From positions 23,378,001 through 23,442,000 of the forward strand of contig NC_068933.1 of assembly GCF_023091745.1 (NCBI RefSeq): DNA of 64,000 bases, given 5' to 3'. The position numbers and the translations under genes are program-made. Origin of the DNA: Budorcas taxicolor. Taxonomy: Eukaryota; Chordata; Mammalia; Artiodactyla; Bovidae. This document shows positions 22,221 to 33,732 of the stretch, in pieces. The notes beneath the pieces were generated by a model. It searched no databases and was not told where the DNA came from. It was given only the letters and a program-made list of their open reading frames with translations. Each line of letters starts with the position of its first letter. Within the stretch, counting starts at the first letter, position 1.

Positions 22221-22465
22221 ACCAGAGCAGGGTATTGGTTCAGTGGTTTAGTTGCTAAGTTGTGTCCAGGTCTTGCAAAACTATGGACGGTAGCCCGTCA
22301 GGCCTCTTTGCCCCTAGGATTTCCCAGGCCAGAATACTGGTGTAGGTTGCCATTTCCTTCCCCAAGGGATCTTCCCAACCCTGGGATTGGACCCGAGTCT
22401 CCTGCATTGCAAATGGTCTCCTACAATGCAGGCAGATTCTTTACCACTGAGCCACTATGGGAAAG
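22221..22465 (-). mobile_element. Bov-tA SINE, with slightly expanded head
   Basis: 3' part at left (agttgctaagttgtgtccagg), head at right (taccactgagccactatggg). 'tctcctgcattgcaa' is followed by a second 'tctcctacaatgcaggc', a short internal duplication. Flanked by the 47-bp direct repeats. Confidence 0.85.
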
Positions 22466-22512
22466 GGCTGCAAAAATTGGTTTCACCCTGTTACTCAAAG
22501 CAGTTGGCTGAG
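22466..22512. repeat. 47-bp direct repeat, right copy
   Basis: See 22174-22220. Much longer than a normal SINE target duplication. Confidence 0.8.
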
Positions 22513-22779
22513 CAAGGAGTGTAACCTAAAGACTATGAGGAATCTGTGTGCAAATCATCAGAGAAAACAGCATCTGTAGCTTGAGTAAGACTGGGCTCAT
22601 ACCTGCTCACCTGGAATTTGTTCTTCCTTTTCCTCTTTAACAAGTGAAACAAAAAGGAAATAAGACAATGAGTAGGGAGGTGACTAAAAGCATTAGAATA
22701 TCCAACTGAGCAATAGGAAAAGACACAGAAGGTCAGAAAAAGGGTATGTTGGGTTTTGAAAATTAATTTTTCTTTTTTA
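22513..22779. other. Unique sequence
   Basis: Nothing recognised. Confidence 0.5.
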
Positions 22780-22966
22780 AAGATTTTTTTATTTTTGTGG
22801 AAAATTTTTAATGTCTTTATTGAACTTGTTACATTATTGCTTCTGTTTTGTGTTTTGATTTTTTGGCCATGAGGCATATGGGAACTTGACTCCCTGACTA
22901 GGAATCAAACCTGCACCCCTGCATTGGAAGGCACAGTCTTAGCCACTGGACTGCCAGGGAAGTCTC
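22780..22966 (-). mobile_element. CHR-type SINE
   Basis: Tail at left (atgtctttattgaacttgtta), then 'gattttttggccatgaggcat', and the head at right (agccactggactgccagggaagt). Matches the older cetartiodactyl tRNA-derived family rather than Bov-tA. A similar copy lies at 56166-56388. Confidence 0.75.
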
Positions 22967-24214
22967 TGTTTTGTTTTCTTACGTAAAAGGAAAATGAACA
23001 ATCATCACCTAACAAGGATAACAAAACGGAAGAAAATGCCTTCCTATGGGGAGAATTACAAGTGAACTGGCCCAGAGGTTGAAGTCATTGCCAGGGGTTA
23101 GACAGGTAGGAAAGCCCTTGGCCCAAACATTCTCTGTTGTTGCAGGAGCAAACTCGTCCATCATTTTGGACAGTGGCTCTTCCATTCCTGAAGGCCAAAG
23201 TTCTTTTGCACTTACTGTTCTGGCCACATACAGGCATGGTAATGTAATATACATAGCCATCCCTTGTGAGCTCAGTTCTATCTGATCGGAAATCAAATCA
23301 GTCTAATGTGAAGAGAACAATTTAAGAGAAGTGCCAAGCACAATTTTCCTATATCCAAACTGAGTCCATGTTAAAATAATTTTCTTTACCCATGGGCTAA
23401 CTTAACTGAAGAAATATTCATGCAAGAGAGAAAGGCATCTTACATGGGAATAAAAATGAACTTTTTTTCAAAACTTCTATTTACATCTAAATTCATAAAC
23501 TACAGCATATTAATCATTCAGTATATTTTAGTTCCAGCTTTAAAGAAAGTCTGAAATGGCTTGGAGTTCTAGAGTTCTGTGTCTCTGATTGTCACGTTCA
23601 ACCATTCAGTGAAATTTTATCTTAGAAATCATTTGAAATTAGTCCAAATGATTCGGGATCCAGGTACATGTTAGAGAAAGAAGGGGAAAAACAAGGATTT
23701 GAATAGATATCTTTGCTCTTTACTATTGACTGAGAGAGAAAAAATCTAAGAGCAGGGACTATTTGCTTCTCAGCAGGTTAAACTTTAATGTTACTGGCCG
23801 ATTATTCTAACATAAGAGTAAAGCAAAGAATTTCCTCTGGGAATTTTTCTTGATTTCATGAGAAAACAACATAAAAGAATCACATCATGTTAATAAAGCA
23901 GTTGTGTGTACATATGAAGAGATGGAAGGAATTTTTGAGATATTAGAGTATGTATGAAATAAATGTTTACTCTAAAAACATCTGAAAATTCAGAATTATG
24001 TGAAAAAGATGCATAACTGTACCACTTCAGGACACTGTCATTAACATTGTAGTGCATTTCCTCCCTGTCTGCCTGTGTGAGTCCATTGAATAATTTTTAA
24101 AATCAAAATTGGGTATTGTATTCATTTTTATTTTAAATTGTATCTTTGTGCAACATACCATGTTGTTAAGTAAGCTCCCAAAACCCTGATGTTAACATCA
24201 TTGTAAAAATTCAT
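22967..24214. other. Gene-free unique sequence
   Basis: Frames at 23009-23296 (minus) and 23046-23285 (plus) overlap on opposite strands; neither is recognised. Confidence 0.45.
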
Positions 24215-24470
24215 TTAAAAAATATTTAGCACGTGCCAGGTATTGGACAAAGTACAACAATGCATTAACTATGTAATCTTCAGGAGAGCCCAAGGCAACA
24301 GTATCTTTACTACTATCTTTGTTTGTTTTTAACAAATGGGGAAACTGAGCTCAAGAGAAGTTAAATAACTTGCTCAAAGCTAATAAATGATGGGCTGGGA
24401 CTTAAAATGATTTGGTTCTAATCTCAGTGCTAATATTCTTAATTATTATGATCGACCACCTCTACGTGAT
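24215..24470 (-). repeat. MIR SINE
   Basis: 'aaatggggaaactgagctcaagagaagttaaataacttgctcaaagc' style text is the complement of the MIR core. Longest MIR in the window; diverged. Confidence 0.75.
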
Positions 24471-24824
24471 GAATGTAAATGATCCCAATAAAAATGTCAA
24501 AAGTTTTATTTACTCCTTTATTTTTACTTGTCAGAAAATCAATAAAGTTCCTTCAGAAGCCTTCCTGAATAAATCACTGTGACAGCTGTATGAATTGCAT
24601 CTCCCCTCAGAGAGCAAATATTGCTCTCTACACAAGGTTTTCAGTTTTCTTTTTTGGAGCTCTGAATTTTAAAAGGCAGGACTGTGCATTTGTTTCTGTG
24701 TTTGGAGAACACTCTAAGCCTACGTTAGAGCTGTATGAAAACCTGGAGAACATTATATCTGCTTCTCTTTTTGTAGTAATGTTGTATGAGTCATACAGTA
24801 AAGCCATAATTACTGTTGCTCTGT

Positions 24825-24990
24825 CTCTTGGCACTTACTGTAGGTTATTCTGTGTTACTTCTCTCATTATGTGGAAGTCGTGATGCCTTTCTTGTTTGTA
24901 AGCTCCTTCAGTATATTGTCACTTCTTGCATGTTCAGAGTCTAGCACATCACCTTGCAAAACAATTTCTCAACACTTGTTTGCAATATAC
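24825..24990 (+). repeat. L2 LINE 3'-end fragment
   Basis: 'ttgtttgtaagctccttcag' and 'tctagcacatcaccttgc' match the sense L2 3' end. Confidence 0.55.
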
Positions 24991-25029
24991 ACGATGCTGA
25001 TTATGGTCTATGGATTAATACTTAAATAC

Positions 25030-25249
25030 TAAATGTGTGCATACTCAGTCGCTCAGTCATTTCCAACTTTTTGTGACCACATGGACTGTAACCTGCCAGG
25101 CTCTTCTGTCCATGGAATTTTCCAGGCAAAAATACCAGAGTGGGTTGCCATCTCCTACTCCCTGGGACCTTCCGGACCCAGAGGTTGAGCACAAGTCTGC
25201 TGAGTCTTCTGTATTGGCAGGTGGATGCGTTGCCACTGTTCCACCTGTC
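25030..25249 (-). mobile_element. Bov-tA SINE
   Basis: Left part 'cagtcgctcagtcatttccaac', right part ending 'gccactgttccacctgtcat'. Diverged; directly abuts the BovB at 25250. Confidence 0.85.
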
Positions 25250-26534
25250 ATTCTCGTTCAGTCACTGATTCATGGCCTATCCTTTGCGACCCCATGGCCT
25301 GCAGCATGCCAGGCCCCCCGTCCTTCACTGTCTCCCATAGTTTGCTCAAACTCATGTCCATTGAGTCAGTGATGCCATGCAGCTGTCTCATCCTTTGTCG
25401 CCCTCTCCTCCTCCTGCCCTCTTTTCCAGCATCAGGAAATGAGTTCCAGTGAGTTGGGTCTTGGCATATTGGAGCATCAGTCCTTCCAATTAATATTCTG
25501 GGTTGATTTCCTTTAGGATTGGCTGGTTTGATATACTTGCAGTCCAAGGGACTCTCAAGAGTCTTCTCCAGCTCCACAATTTGAAAGCGTCAATTCTTTA
25601 GTGCTCAGCCTTCTTTCTGGTGCAATTCTCACATCTGTATGTGACGACTGGAGAAACCATAGCTTTAACTAGATGAACCTTTGTTGGCAAAGTAATGTCT
25701 CTGATTTTTAATATGCTGTCTAGGTTTGTCATAGCTTTTCTTTCAAGGAGCGAGTGTCTTAGTTTCATGGCTACAGTTACTGTTTCAGTGATTTTGGAGC
25801 CTAAGAAAATAAAATATGCCTTTTTTTTTTTCATTTTTTCCCTATTTGCCATGAAGTGATGGTACCTGATGCCATGATCTTAGTTTTCTGAATGTTGAGT
25901 TTTAAGCCAGCTTTTTCACTCTTCTCTTTCACCTTCATCAAGAGACTCACTAGTTCCTCTTCACTTTCTGCCATAAGTGTGGTATCATCTGCACATCTGA
26001 GGTTATTGATATTTCTCCTGGCAATCTTAATTCCAGCTTGGAATTCATCCAGCCCAGCGTTTCTCATCATGTACTCTGCATAGAAATTAAATAAGCAGAG
26101 TGGCAATATACAGCCTTGTCATACTCCTTTCCCAGTTTTGCCAGATGATTGTTCCATGTTAGGTTCTAACTGTTGCTTCTTGACATGGATATAGGTTTTT
26201 CAGGAGGCAGGTGAGGTGGTCTGGTGTTTCCACCGCTTTAAAAATTTTCCACAGTTTGTTATGATCTACACAGTTAAAGGCTCTAGTGTAGTCAATGAAG
26301 CAAACGTAGATGCTACTCTGAAATTTGCTTGCTTTTTCTATGATCCAGTGTATGTTTGCAATTTGATCTTTGGTTCCTCTGCCTTTTTTAAATCCAGCTT
26401 GTATATCTGGAAGTTCTGGGTTCACATACTGTGGAAGCCTAGCTTGAAGGATTTTGAGCATAACCTTGCTAGCATGTGAAATGAGTGCATTTGTACAGTA
26501 GTTTGAGCATTCTTTGGCATTGTCTTTCTTTGGG
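25250..26534 (-). mobile_element. BovB LINE, truncated and diverged
   Basis: Reverse-oriented BovB 3' half from tail (cgttcagtcactgattcatgg) to the palm-finger region near 26534. More diverged than the other copies, so probably an older insertion. Confidence 0.92.
25598..26461 (-). pseudogene. Decayed BovB reverse transcriptase
   Basis: Three frames (26159-26461, 25831-26106, 25598-25852) carry successive RT pieces: GFKKGRGTKDQIANIHWI, then motif A as FIDYTRAFNCVDH, then the motif C segment as CADDTTL, then the C-terminal domain. Motif A retains its aspartate, while the tyrosine of YADD is replaced by Cys. Several frameshifts separate the pieces. Confidence 0.88.
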
Positions 26535-27104
26535 CACCTGAGAAGCCCTAAATATTTAAATGCTTCAGTGAATTACCTTCATAGATGATTTTATTTCTGT
26601 GGCACAGACAATGCTAAGTGGTGACAAACTGGTGTACTTACAGTCTCAGCACACGGAGGAGTGACCCAGTCATGTCTCCTTTCCAGTTTAGTGGGACCAT
26701 GTCTGCGTAACTTAGTTCTGGGAGCAAGAATGTGGGCAGAAGCAATGTGTGCCCTTGCAGGCATGGTCCCCACTGCCTGCAGCCTCCTCTGTGGCCTGAC
26801 CTCTCTTCCTGCCTCTGTGTCTCCCTCTGTTGCTCTTTGTCTGTCTGTGTGTCTGTCTCTCTCAGATCCACACACACACAGCTTCATGGAAGACAGAACT
26901 GGTAGATGCATAGGGCTGTGGATCTCCATCTGGAAGGCTGCCGACTGAATACAAATCTGATTGTGATGGGATGTGAGTTGTTGAGATTCAGGGGTTGTTT
27001 CCAGCACTTCATATCCAACTGTGTTTGTCACGTACTGTTTCACACGCACTTTGGGCACCAGGCCCTTCTGTCCTCTACAATCATGTTTCTCTTCCATTTA
27101 CTCC
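26535..27104. other. Gene-free, with old repeat scrap and CT/CA-rich tract
   Basis: 26680-26790 resembles the unnamed old repeat of 11190-11700. 26815-26880 is a low-complexity CT/GT then CA tract. The 168-codon minus frame at 26591-27097 crosses both and is not a gene. Confidence 0.4.
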
Positions 27105-27500
27105 CACTATTTCTTCAACCTGAAATTCCCTCCTCCTATATCTGTGCCTTTTAAAACCCTACCTATGACTCAGCTCAAATGTCCTTTGTGTGAAGCTTTA
27201 TTTCCTATCACAGGCGAACTAAGTTTGCTCTGCTCTAAACTGTTACTGAACTTCATTTTCTTATTGTATTTTCATCATCGAGTGTGGTTGCCATTGTGTC
27301 CCTGGTATTGGCCCAGTGCTGGTGTTTGTGAGTAGTCAGTCATGCTTGTCAAGCAGTGACTGAGTGAAGGAGCCCATGGCAGATGAGTGCCTGACATTCT
27401 TCTACAGATTTGATAAGCTCTTTGCTTATAGGATTACATATAATTTATTTCTGTATTTCCCAGCAGCAAACACAGAATGTGGCACCTGGGAGGCAATTAA
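27105..27500 (+). repeat. L2 LINE 3' fragment
   Basis: 'actcagctcaaatgtcctttgtgtgaagctttatttcc' and later 'ataagctctttgcttatagg' follow the order of the L2 3' end. Diverged. Confidence 0.5.
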
Positions 27501-27540
27501 AATATACTTGTGGCAGCATGCTCACAAAACATGCTGAACT

Positions 27541-27625
27541 TTTTTTCTTTTTAAAATTTTATATTGGAGTATAGTTGATTTACATGCAGTATGACAGGGT
27601 CACTTTGCTGTACACCTGAAATTAG
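27541..27625 (-). repeat. L1 3'UTR terminal fragment
   Basis: 'ttttatattggagtatagttgatttac' with 'tgtacacctgaaattagcaaag' is the complement of the artiodactyl L1 3' end. Confidence 0.7.
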
Positions 27626-28649
27626 CAAAGTATGCTGAATTTAAAAGGGTCCCAAGCTCAGCAAGTTCTGCCCAGGGTAGCCTGATTTACCAGTATTTCA
27701 TGAGAAAACAAAACTCAGACCTTTTAAGGTGCCAAAAAAAGAAAAAAAAAGAAAAGGCTATGGAATGGCTAAAGTGCTATCAGTGACAGTGGAGAGAAGT
27801 GCATTTCTTTTTCCTTAGAATAGGTGTTCATCAGGGTTTTATAATTCTTTGAATATTTAATAACACTCCCAGATGGGAAATTCATCATTAAACTTGACCT
27901 AAATTCCTTTTGTTGCAGTTTCAAGTCTTCCATGATTCTTAGTTACCCCACAGTCAGAGCACTTTGACGCAGGAAGAGGTTCCGTTCTCATAAGCTATTT
28001 CTGTCTGGTTGATGTATTTACAGAAGAGATTGTAATGATTCAACTGCTCTGGATCAATACTGCTGTACTGTTTCAGGAAAGACAGAGTTTTGAGAGTCCT
28101 TTACCACGTATTACTTTTCGCTTGTGGCTTCTGTAATTTGTCACAAATTCATGCTTACATGGACGTGGAACCCTCATAATCTGGGGAGAAAGTAATGGGG
28201 TAGCAACCTGTGAGGCTGACTCTATTGCTGAAGGCTCAGGAATTAGTACTATCCCAGTGATAAAATCAGGGAGTGTGTCACATGTGAATAAGTAAAGTGA
28301 TGAAAATTGCATGGAATTAATTATTAAGGATATGGCCATTATCCAAAATATAAATACAATCTGATTTCAGAAAATATAGCTAACCACTGAAAATGCCTAC
28401 CATAATTGTGATTGTACTAAACAGCCCAAAGTTATGCCCTGAAACATAATAAAATATATTTATTGCCAGATAGCAAAAAGGCATCAGAATACACTTTTTA
28501 ATTGTAAGATCCAACTATGTTTTGGTAAAAAATTAAACAAAAGATGTACAGATTTTTTTATATTGGCTCTTTTCACAGCCTCTTTCCCACCCTAGATGCA
28601 CTGTCCTTCCCAGAAATCACTTTTGTTAAGGGTGTGTGTAATGTTTTTA
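27626..28649. other. Gene-free unique sequence
   Basis: Short A-rich tract near 27735. No exon recognised. Confidence 0.5.
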
Positions 28650-28848
28650 GAAAAGAGAAAGTCATGTCTGACTCTTTGAAACCCCATGTAGTATAGCCCA
28701 CCAGGCCCTCTGTCCATGGAATTCTCCAGGCAAGAATACTGGAGTGGGTTGCTAATTCCTTTTCTAGGGGAATCTTCCCAACCCGGGAATTGAACCTGAG
28801 TCTCCTAAATTTCAGGCAGATTTTTACTATCTGAGCCAATGTCTCTAG
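28650..28848 (-). mobile_element. Bov-tA SINE
   Basis: Left 'gtcatgtctgactctttgaaac', right 'tttttactatctgagccaatg'. Diverged copy; ends approximate. Confidence 0.85.
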
Positions 28849-29432
28849 AGTTCTATGCAATTGCCAATAAGTTTTTGCCTGTACAAATATGGTGGAGAGC
28901 AGTTTTTACATAGATGTTACCTTCAGTTCAGTTCAGTCGCTCAGTCGCGCCCGACTCGTTGCGACCCCATGAATCACAGCACGCCAGGCCTCCCTGTCCA
29001 TCACCAACTCCCGGAGTTCACTCAGATTTGCATCCATCAAGTCCGTGATGCCATCCAGCCATCTCATCCTCAGTCGTCTCCTTCTCCTCCTGCCCCCAAT
29101 CCCTCCCAGCATCAGAGTCTTTTCCAATGAGTCAACTCTTCGCATGAGGTGGCCAAGGTACTGGAGTTTCAGCTTTAGCATCATTCCTTCCAAAGAAATC
29201 CCAGGGTTGACCTCCTTTAGAATGGACTGGTTGGATCTCCTTGCAGTCCAAGGGACTCTCAAGAGTCTTCTCCAACACCACACTTCAAAAGCATCAATTG
29301 TTCAGCACTCAGCCTTCTTAACAGTCCAACTCTCACAGCCATACATGACTACAGGAAAAACCATAGCCTTGACTAGATGGACCTTTGTTGGCAAAGTAAT
29401 GTCTCTGCTTTTGAATATGCTGCCTAGGTTGG

Positions 29433-30523
29433 TCATAACTTTTCTTCCAAGGAGTCAGCATCTTTTAACTTCAGGCTGCAATCACCATCTGCAGTGATTT
29501 TGGAGCCCAAAAAAATAAAGTCTGACACTGTTTCCACTGTTTCCCCATCTAGTTCACATAGAGTTATGGGACCAGATGCCATGATCTTCGTTTTCTGAAT
29601 GTTGAGCTTTAGGCCAACTTTTTCACTCTCCTCTTTCACTTTCATCAAGAGGCTTTTTAGCTCCACTTCACTTACTGCCATAAGGGTGGTGTCATTTGCA
29701 TATCTGAGGTTATTGATATTTCTCCCAGCAATCTTGATTCCAGCTTGTGTTTCTTCCAGGCCAGCGTTTCTCATGATGTACTCTGCATATAAGCTAAATA
29801 AGCAGGTTGACAATATACAGCCTTGAGTACTCCTTTTCCTATTTTCAACAGGTCTGTTGTTCCATGTCCAGTTCTAACTGTTGCTTCCTGGCCTGCGTAC
29901 AGATTTCTCAAGAGGCAGGTTAGGTGGTCTGGTATTCCCATCTCTTTTAGAATTTTCCACAGTTTATTGTGATCCACACAGTCAAAGGCTTTGGCATAGT
30001 CAATAAAGCAGAAATAGATATTTTTCTGGAAATCTCTTGCTTTTTCCATGATCCAGCGGATGTTGGCAATTTGATCTCTGGTTCCTCTGCCTTTTCTAAA
30101 ACCAACTTGAACATCAGGAAGTTCATGGTTCACGTATTGCTGAAGCCTGACTTGGAGAATTTTGAGCATTACTTTACTAGCATGTGAGATGAGTGCAATT
30201 GTGCGGTAGTTTGAGCATTCTTTGGCATTGCCTTTCTTTGGAACTGGAATGAAAACTGACATTTTCCAGTCCTGTGGCCACTCCTGAGTTTTCCAAACTT
30301 GCTGGCATATTGAGTGCAGCACTTTCACAGCATCCTCTTTCAGGATTTGAAACAGCTCAACTGGAATTCCATCACCTCCACTGGCTTTGTTCATAGTGAT
30401 GCTTTCTAAGGCCCACTTGACTTCACATTCCAGGATGTCTGGCTCTAGATGAGTGATCACACCATCATGATTATCTGGGTCATGAAGACCCTTTTGTACA
30501 GTTCTTCTGTGTATTCTTGCCAT
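29433..30523 (-). pseudogene. BovB reverse transcriptase, outer copy
   Basis: Frame 29771-30523 (250 codons) holds the finger and motif A region (FIDYAKAFDCVDH), ending at KAVYC where a one-base deletion shifts the frame. Frame 29433-29813 continues with the motif C segment, but YADD is changed to YAND (plus 29691-29702), removing a catalytic aspartate. Another shift near 29480 (cctgaa for ccatgaaa) precedes the C-terminal piece at 28933-29283. The same two shifts occur in the 35353-38860 copy. Confidence 0.9.
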
Positions 30524-30572
30524 CTCTTCTTAATATCTTCTGCTTCTGTTAGGTTCAGACCATTTCTGTCCT

Positions 30573-31247
30573 TTATCGAGCCCATCTTTGCATGAAATGT
30601 TCCCTTGGTATCTTTCCCATTCTGTTCTTTTCCTCTATTTCTTTGCATTGATCACTGAAGAAGGCTTTCTTATCTCTTCTTGCTATTCTCTGGAACTCTG
30701 CATTCAGATGCTTATATCTTTCCTTTTCTCCTTGGCTTTTCACTTCTCTTCTTTGCACAGCTATTTGTAAGGCCTCCCCATACAGCCATTTTGCTTTTTT
30801 GCATTTCTTTTCCATGGGGATGGTCTTGATCCCTGTCTCCTGTACAATGTCACGAACCTCATTCCATAGTTCATCAGGCACTCTACCTATCAGATCTAGG
30901 CCCTTAAATCTATTTCTCACTTCCACTGTATAATCATAAGGGATTTGATTTAGGTCATACCTGAATGGTCTAGCGGTTTTCCCTACTTTCTTCAATTTGA
31001 GTCTGAATTTGGTAATAAGGAGTTCATGATCTGAGCCACAGTCAGCTCCTGGTCTTGTTTTTGTTGACTGTATAGAGCTTCTCCATCTTTGGCTGCATAG
31101 AATGTAATCAATCTGATTTCGGTGTTGACCATCTGGTGATGTCCATGTGTAGAGTCTTCTCTTGTGTTGTTGGAAGAGGGTGTTTCCTATGACCAGTGCA
31201 TTTTCTTGGCAAAACTCTATTAGTCTTTGCCCTGCTTCATTCCGCAT
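30573..31247 (-). pseudogene. BovB endonuclease end plus linker, outer copy
   Basis: Encodes the last part of the APE-type endonuclease, with the catalytic-type GSDHE motif, and the linker to the RT. It ends at FMQRWAR because of a 28-nt deletion near 30616 relative to the 4497-6556 copy. The RT frame begins upstream of that stop (30648), so the two frames overlap by about 75 nt. Confidence 0.88.
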
Positions 31248-31312
31248 TCCAAGGCCAAATTTGCCTGTTACTCCAGGTGTTTCTTGACTTCCTACATTTG
31301 CATTCCAGTCCC

Positions 31313-31921
31313 CTATAATAAAAAGGACTTCTTTTTGGGTGTTAGTTCTAAAAGGTCTTGTAGGTCTTCATAGAACCGTTCAACTTCAGCTTCTTCATCG
31401 TTACTGGTTGGGGCATAGACTTGGATTACTGTGATATTGAATGGTTTGCCTTGGAGACAAACAGAGATCATTCTGTCGTTTTTGAGATTGCATCCAGGTA
31501 CTGCATTTCGGACTCCTCTGTCGACCATGATGGCTATTCCATTTCTTCTGAGGGATTCCTGCCCACAGTAGTAGATATAATGGTCATCTGCGTTAAATTC
31601 ACCCATTCCAGTCCATTTTAGTTCACTGATTCCTAGAATGTCAACGTTCACTCTTGCCATCTCCTGTTTGACCACTTTCAATTTGCCTTGATTCACGGAC
31701 CTGACATTCCAGGTTCCTATGCAATATTGCTCTTTACAGCATCGGACCTTGCTTCTATCACCAGTCACATCCACAACTGGGTATTGTTTTTGCTTTGGCT
31801 CCAGCCCTTCATTCTTTCTGGAGTTATTTCTCCACTGATCTCCAGCAGCATATTGGGCACCTACTGACCTGGGGAGTACCTCTATCAGTATCCTATCATT
31901 TTGCCTTTTCATACTGTTCAT
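31313..31921 (-). pseudogene. BovB APE-like endonuclease, N-terminal part
   Basis: 202-codon frame with 5'-leader residues, then the endonuclease core: GTWNVRS, the SELKWTG segment with its metal-binding glutamate, RNGIAIMV, and VIQVYAPT. These are characteristic of AP-endonuclease-like LINE nickases, which cut target DNA to prime reverse transcription. The frame ends at KKKSFLL through a frameshift shared with 36038-36481. Confidence 0.9.
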
Positions 31922-31971
31922 GGGGTTCTCAAGGCAAGAATACTGAAGTGGTTTGCCATTCCCAACTCCAG

Positions 31972-33732
31972 TTCAGTTCAGTCACTCAATCGTGTCCGAC
32001 CCTTTGCGATCCCATGAATCACAGCACGCCAGGCCTCCCTGTCCATCACCAACTCCCGGAGTTCACTCAGACTCACGTCCATCGAGTCCGTGATGCCATC
32101 CAGCCATCTCATCCTCTGTCGTCCCTTTTTCCTCCTGCCCCCAATCCCTCCCAGCATCAGAGTCTTTTCCAATGAGTCAACTCTTCACGTGACGTGGCCA
32201 AAGTAGTGGAGCTTCAGCTTTAGCATCATTCCTTCCAAAGAAATCCCAGGGTTGATCTCCTTCAGAATGGACTGGTTGGATCTCCTTGCAGTCCAAGGGA
32301 CTCTCAAGAGTCTTCTCCAACACCACAGTTCAAACGCATCAATTCTTCGGCGCTCAGCCTTCTTCACAGTCCAACTCTCACAGCCATACATGACCACAGG
32401 AAAAACCATAGCCTTGACTAGACGGACCTTAGTTGGCAAAGTAATGTCTCTGCTTTTGAATATACTATCTAGGTTGGTCATAACTCTTTTTCCAAGGAGT
32501 AAGCGTCTTTTAATTTCATGGCTGCAATCACCATCTGCAGTGGTTTTGGAGCCCAAAAAAATAAAGTCTGACACTGTTTCTACTGTTTCCCCATCTATTT
32601 GCCATGAAGTGATGGGACCAGATGCCATGATCTTCGTTTTCTGAATGTTGAGCTTTAAGCCAACTTTTTCACTCTCCTCTTTCACTTTCATCAAGAGGCT
32701 TTTTAGCTCCACTTCACTTACTGCCATAAGGGTGGTGTCATCTGCATATCTGAGGTTATTGATATTTCTCCCGGCAATCTTGATTCCAGCTTGTGTTTCT
32801 TCCAGTCCAGCGTTTCTCATGATGTACTCTGCATATAAGTTATATAAGCAGGGTGACAATATACAGCCTTGACATACTCCTTTTCCTATTTGGAACCAGT
32901 CTGTTGTTCCATGTCCGGTTCTAACTGTTGCTTCCTGACCTGCGTACAGATTTCTCAAGAGGCAGGTTAGGTGGTCTGGTATTCCTATCTGTTTCAGAAT
33001 TTTCCACAGTTTATTGTGATCCACACAGTCAAAGGCTTTGGCATAGTCAATAAAGCAGAAATAGATATTTTTCTGGAACTGTCTTGCTTTTTCCATGATC
33101 CAGTGGATGTTGGCAATTTGATCTCTGGTTCCTCTGCCTTTTCTAAAACCAGCTTGAACATCAGGGAGTTCACAGTTCACGTATTCCTGAAGTCTGCCTT
33201 GGAGAATTTTGAGCATTACTTTACTAGCATGTGAGATGAGTATAATTGTGCAGTAGTTTGAGCATTCTTTGGCATTGCCTTTCTTTGGAACTGGAATGAA
33301 AACTGACATTTTCCAGTCCTGTGGCCACTCCTGAGTTTTCCAAACTTGCTGGCATATTGAGTGCAGCACTTTCACAGCATCCTCTTTCAGGATTTGAAAC
33401 AGCTCAACTGGAATTCCATCACCTCCACTGGCTTTGTTCATAGTGATGCTTTCTAAGGCCCACTTGACTTCACATTCCAAGATGTCTGGTTTTAGATTAG
33501 TGATCACATCATCATAATTATCTGGGTCGTGAAGATCTTTTTTGTACAGTTCTTCCGTGTATTCTTGCCACCTCTTCTTAATATCTTCTGCTTCTGTTAG
33601 GTCCAGACCATTTCTGTCCTTTATCGAGCCCATCTTTGCATGAAATGTTCCCTTGGTATCTTTCCCATTCTGTTCTTTTCCTCTATTTCTTTGCATTGAT
33701 CACTGAAGAAGGCTTTCTTATCTCTTCTTGCT
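31972..33732 (-). mobile_element. Younger BovB inserted into the outer BovB 5'UTR
   Basis: 5'-truncated copy running from the tail (ttcagttcagtcactc at 31972) to the linker just before the RT. Flanked by a 14-bp duplication of the outer 5'UTR: attcccaactccag at 31958-31971 and attcccttctccag at 33733-33746 (12 of 14). Removing it restores the outer 5'UTR order seen at 35510-35560. Same orientation as its host. Confidence 0.93.
32185..33696 (-). pseudogene. BovB reverse transcriptase, longest frame in the window (503 codons)
   Basis: Intact through the whole RT: PVPKKG (around residue 135), motif A FIDYAKAFD (215-223, aspartate 217), QGCILSP (286-292), YADD (317-320) and GLKLNIQKTKI (346-356). 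It continues into the C-terminal domain (YGCESWT, WCWRRLLRVPW) and stops at GHVT. The stop TGA stands where sister copies have CGA in GHLMRRVD, and the frame then stays open to 31978. Thus one nonsense change is the only break in the RT and C-terminal region. The endonuclease is absent because the copy is 5'-truncated. Function: reverse transcription of BovB and Bov SINE RNA (family knowledge); this copy has no promoter of its own. Confidence 0.92.

Noticed and set aside
23009..23296. Overlapping frames of 95 and 79 codons on opposite strands
   Set aside because: No recognised domain, no start or splice context that favours either; treated as chance.
26591..27097. 168-codon minus-strand frame
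   Set aside because: Spans a CT/CA low-complexity tract and an old repeat; the apparent Asp/Arg/Gln-rich stretch comes from the simple repeat.
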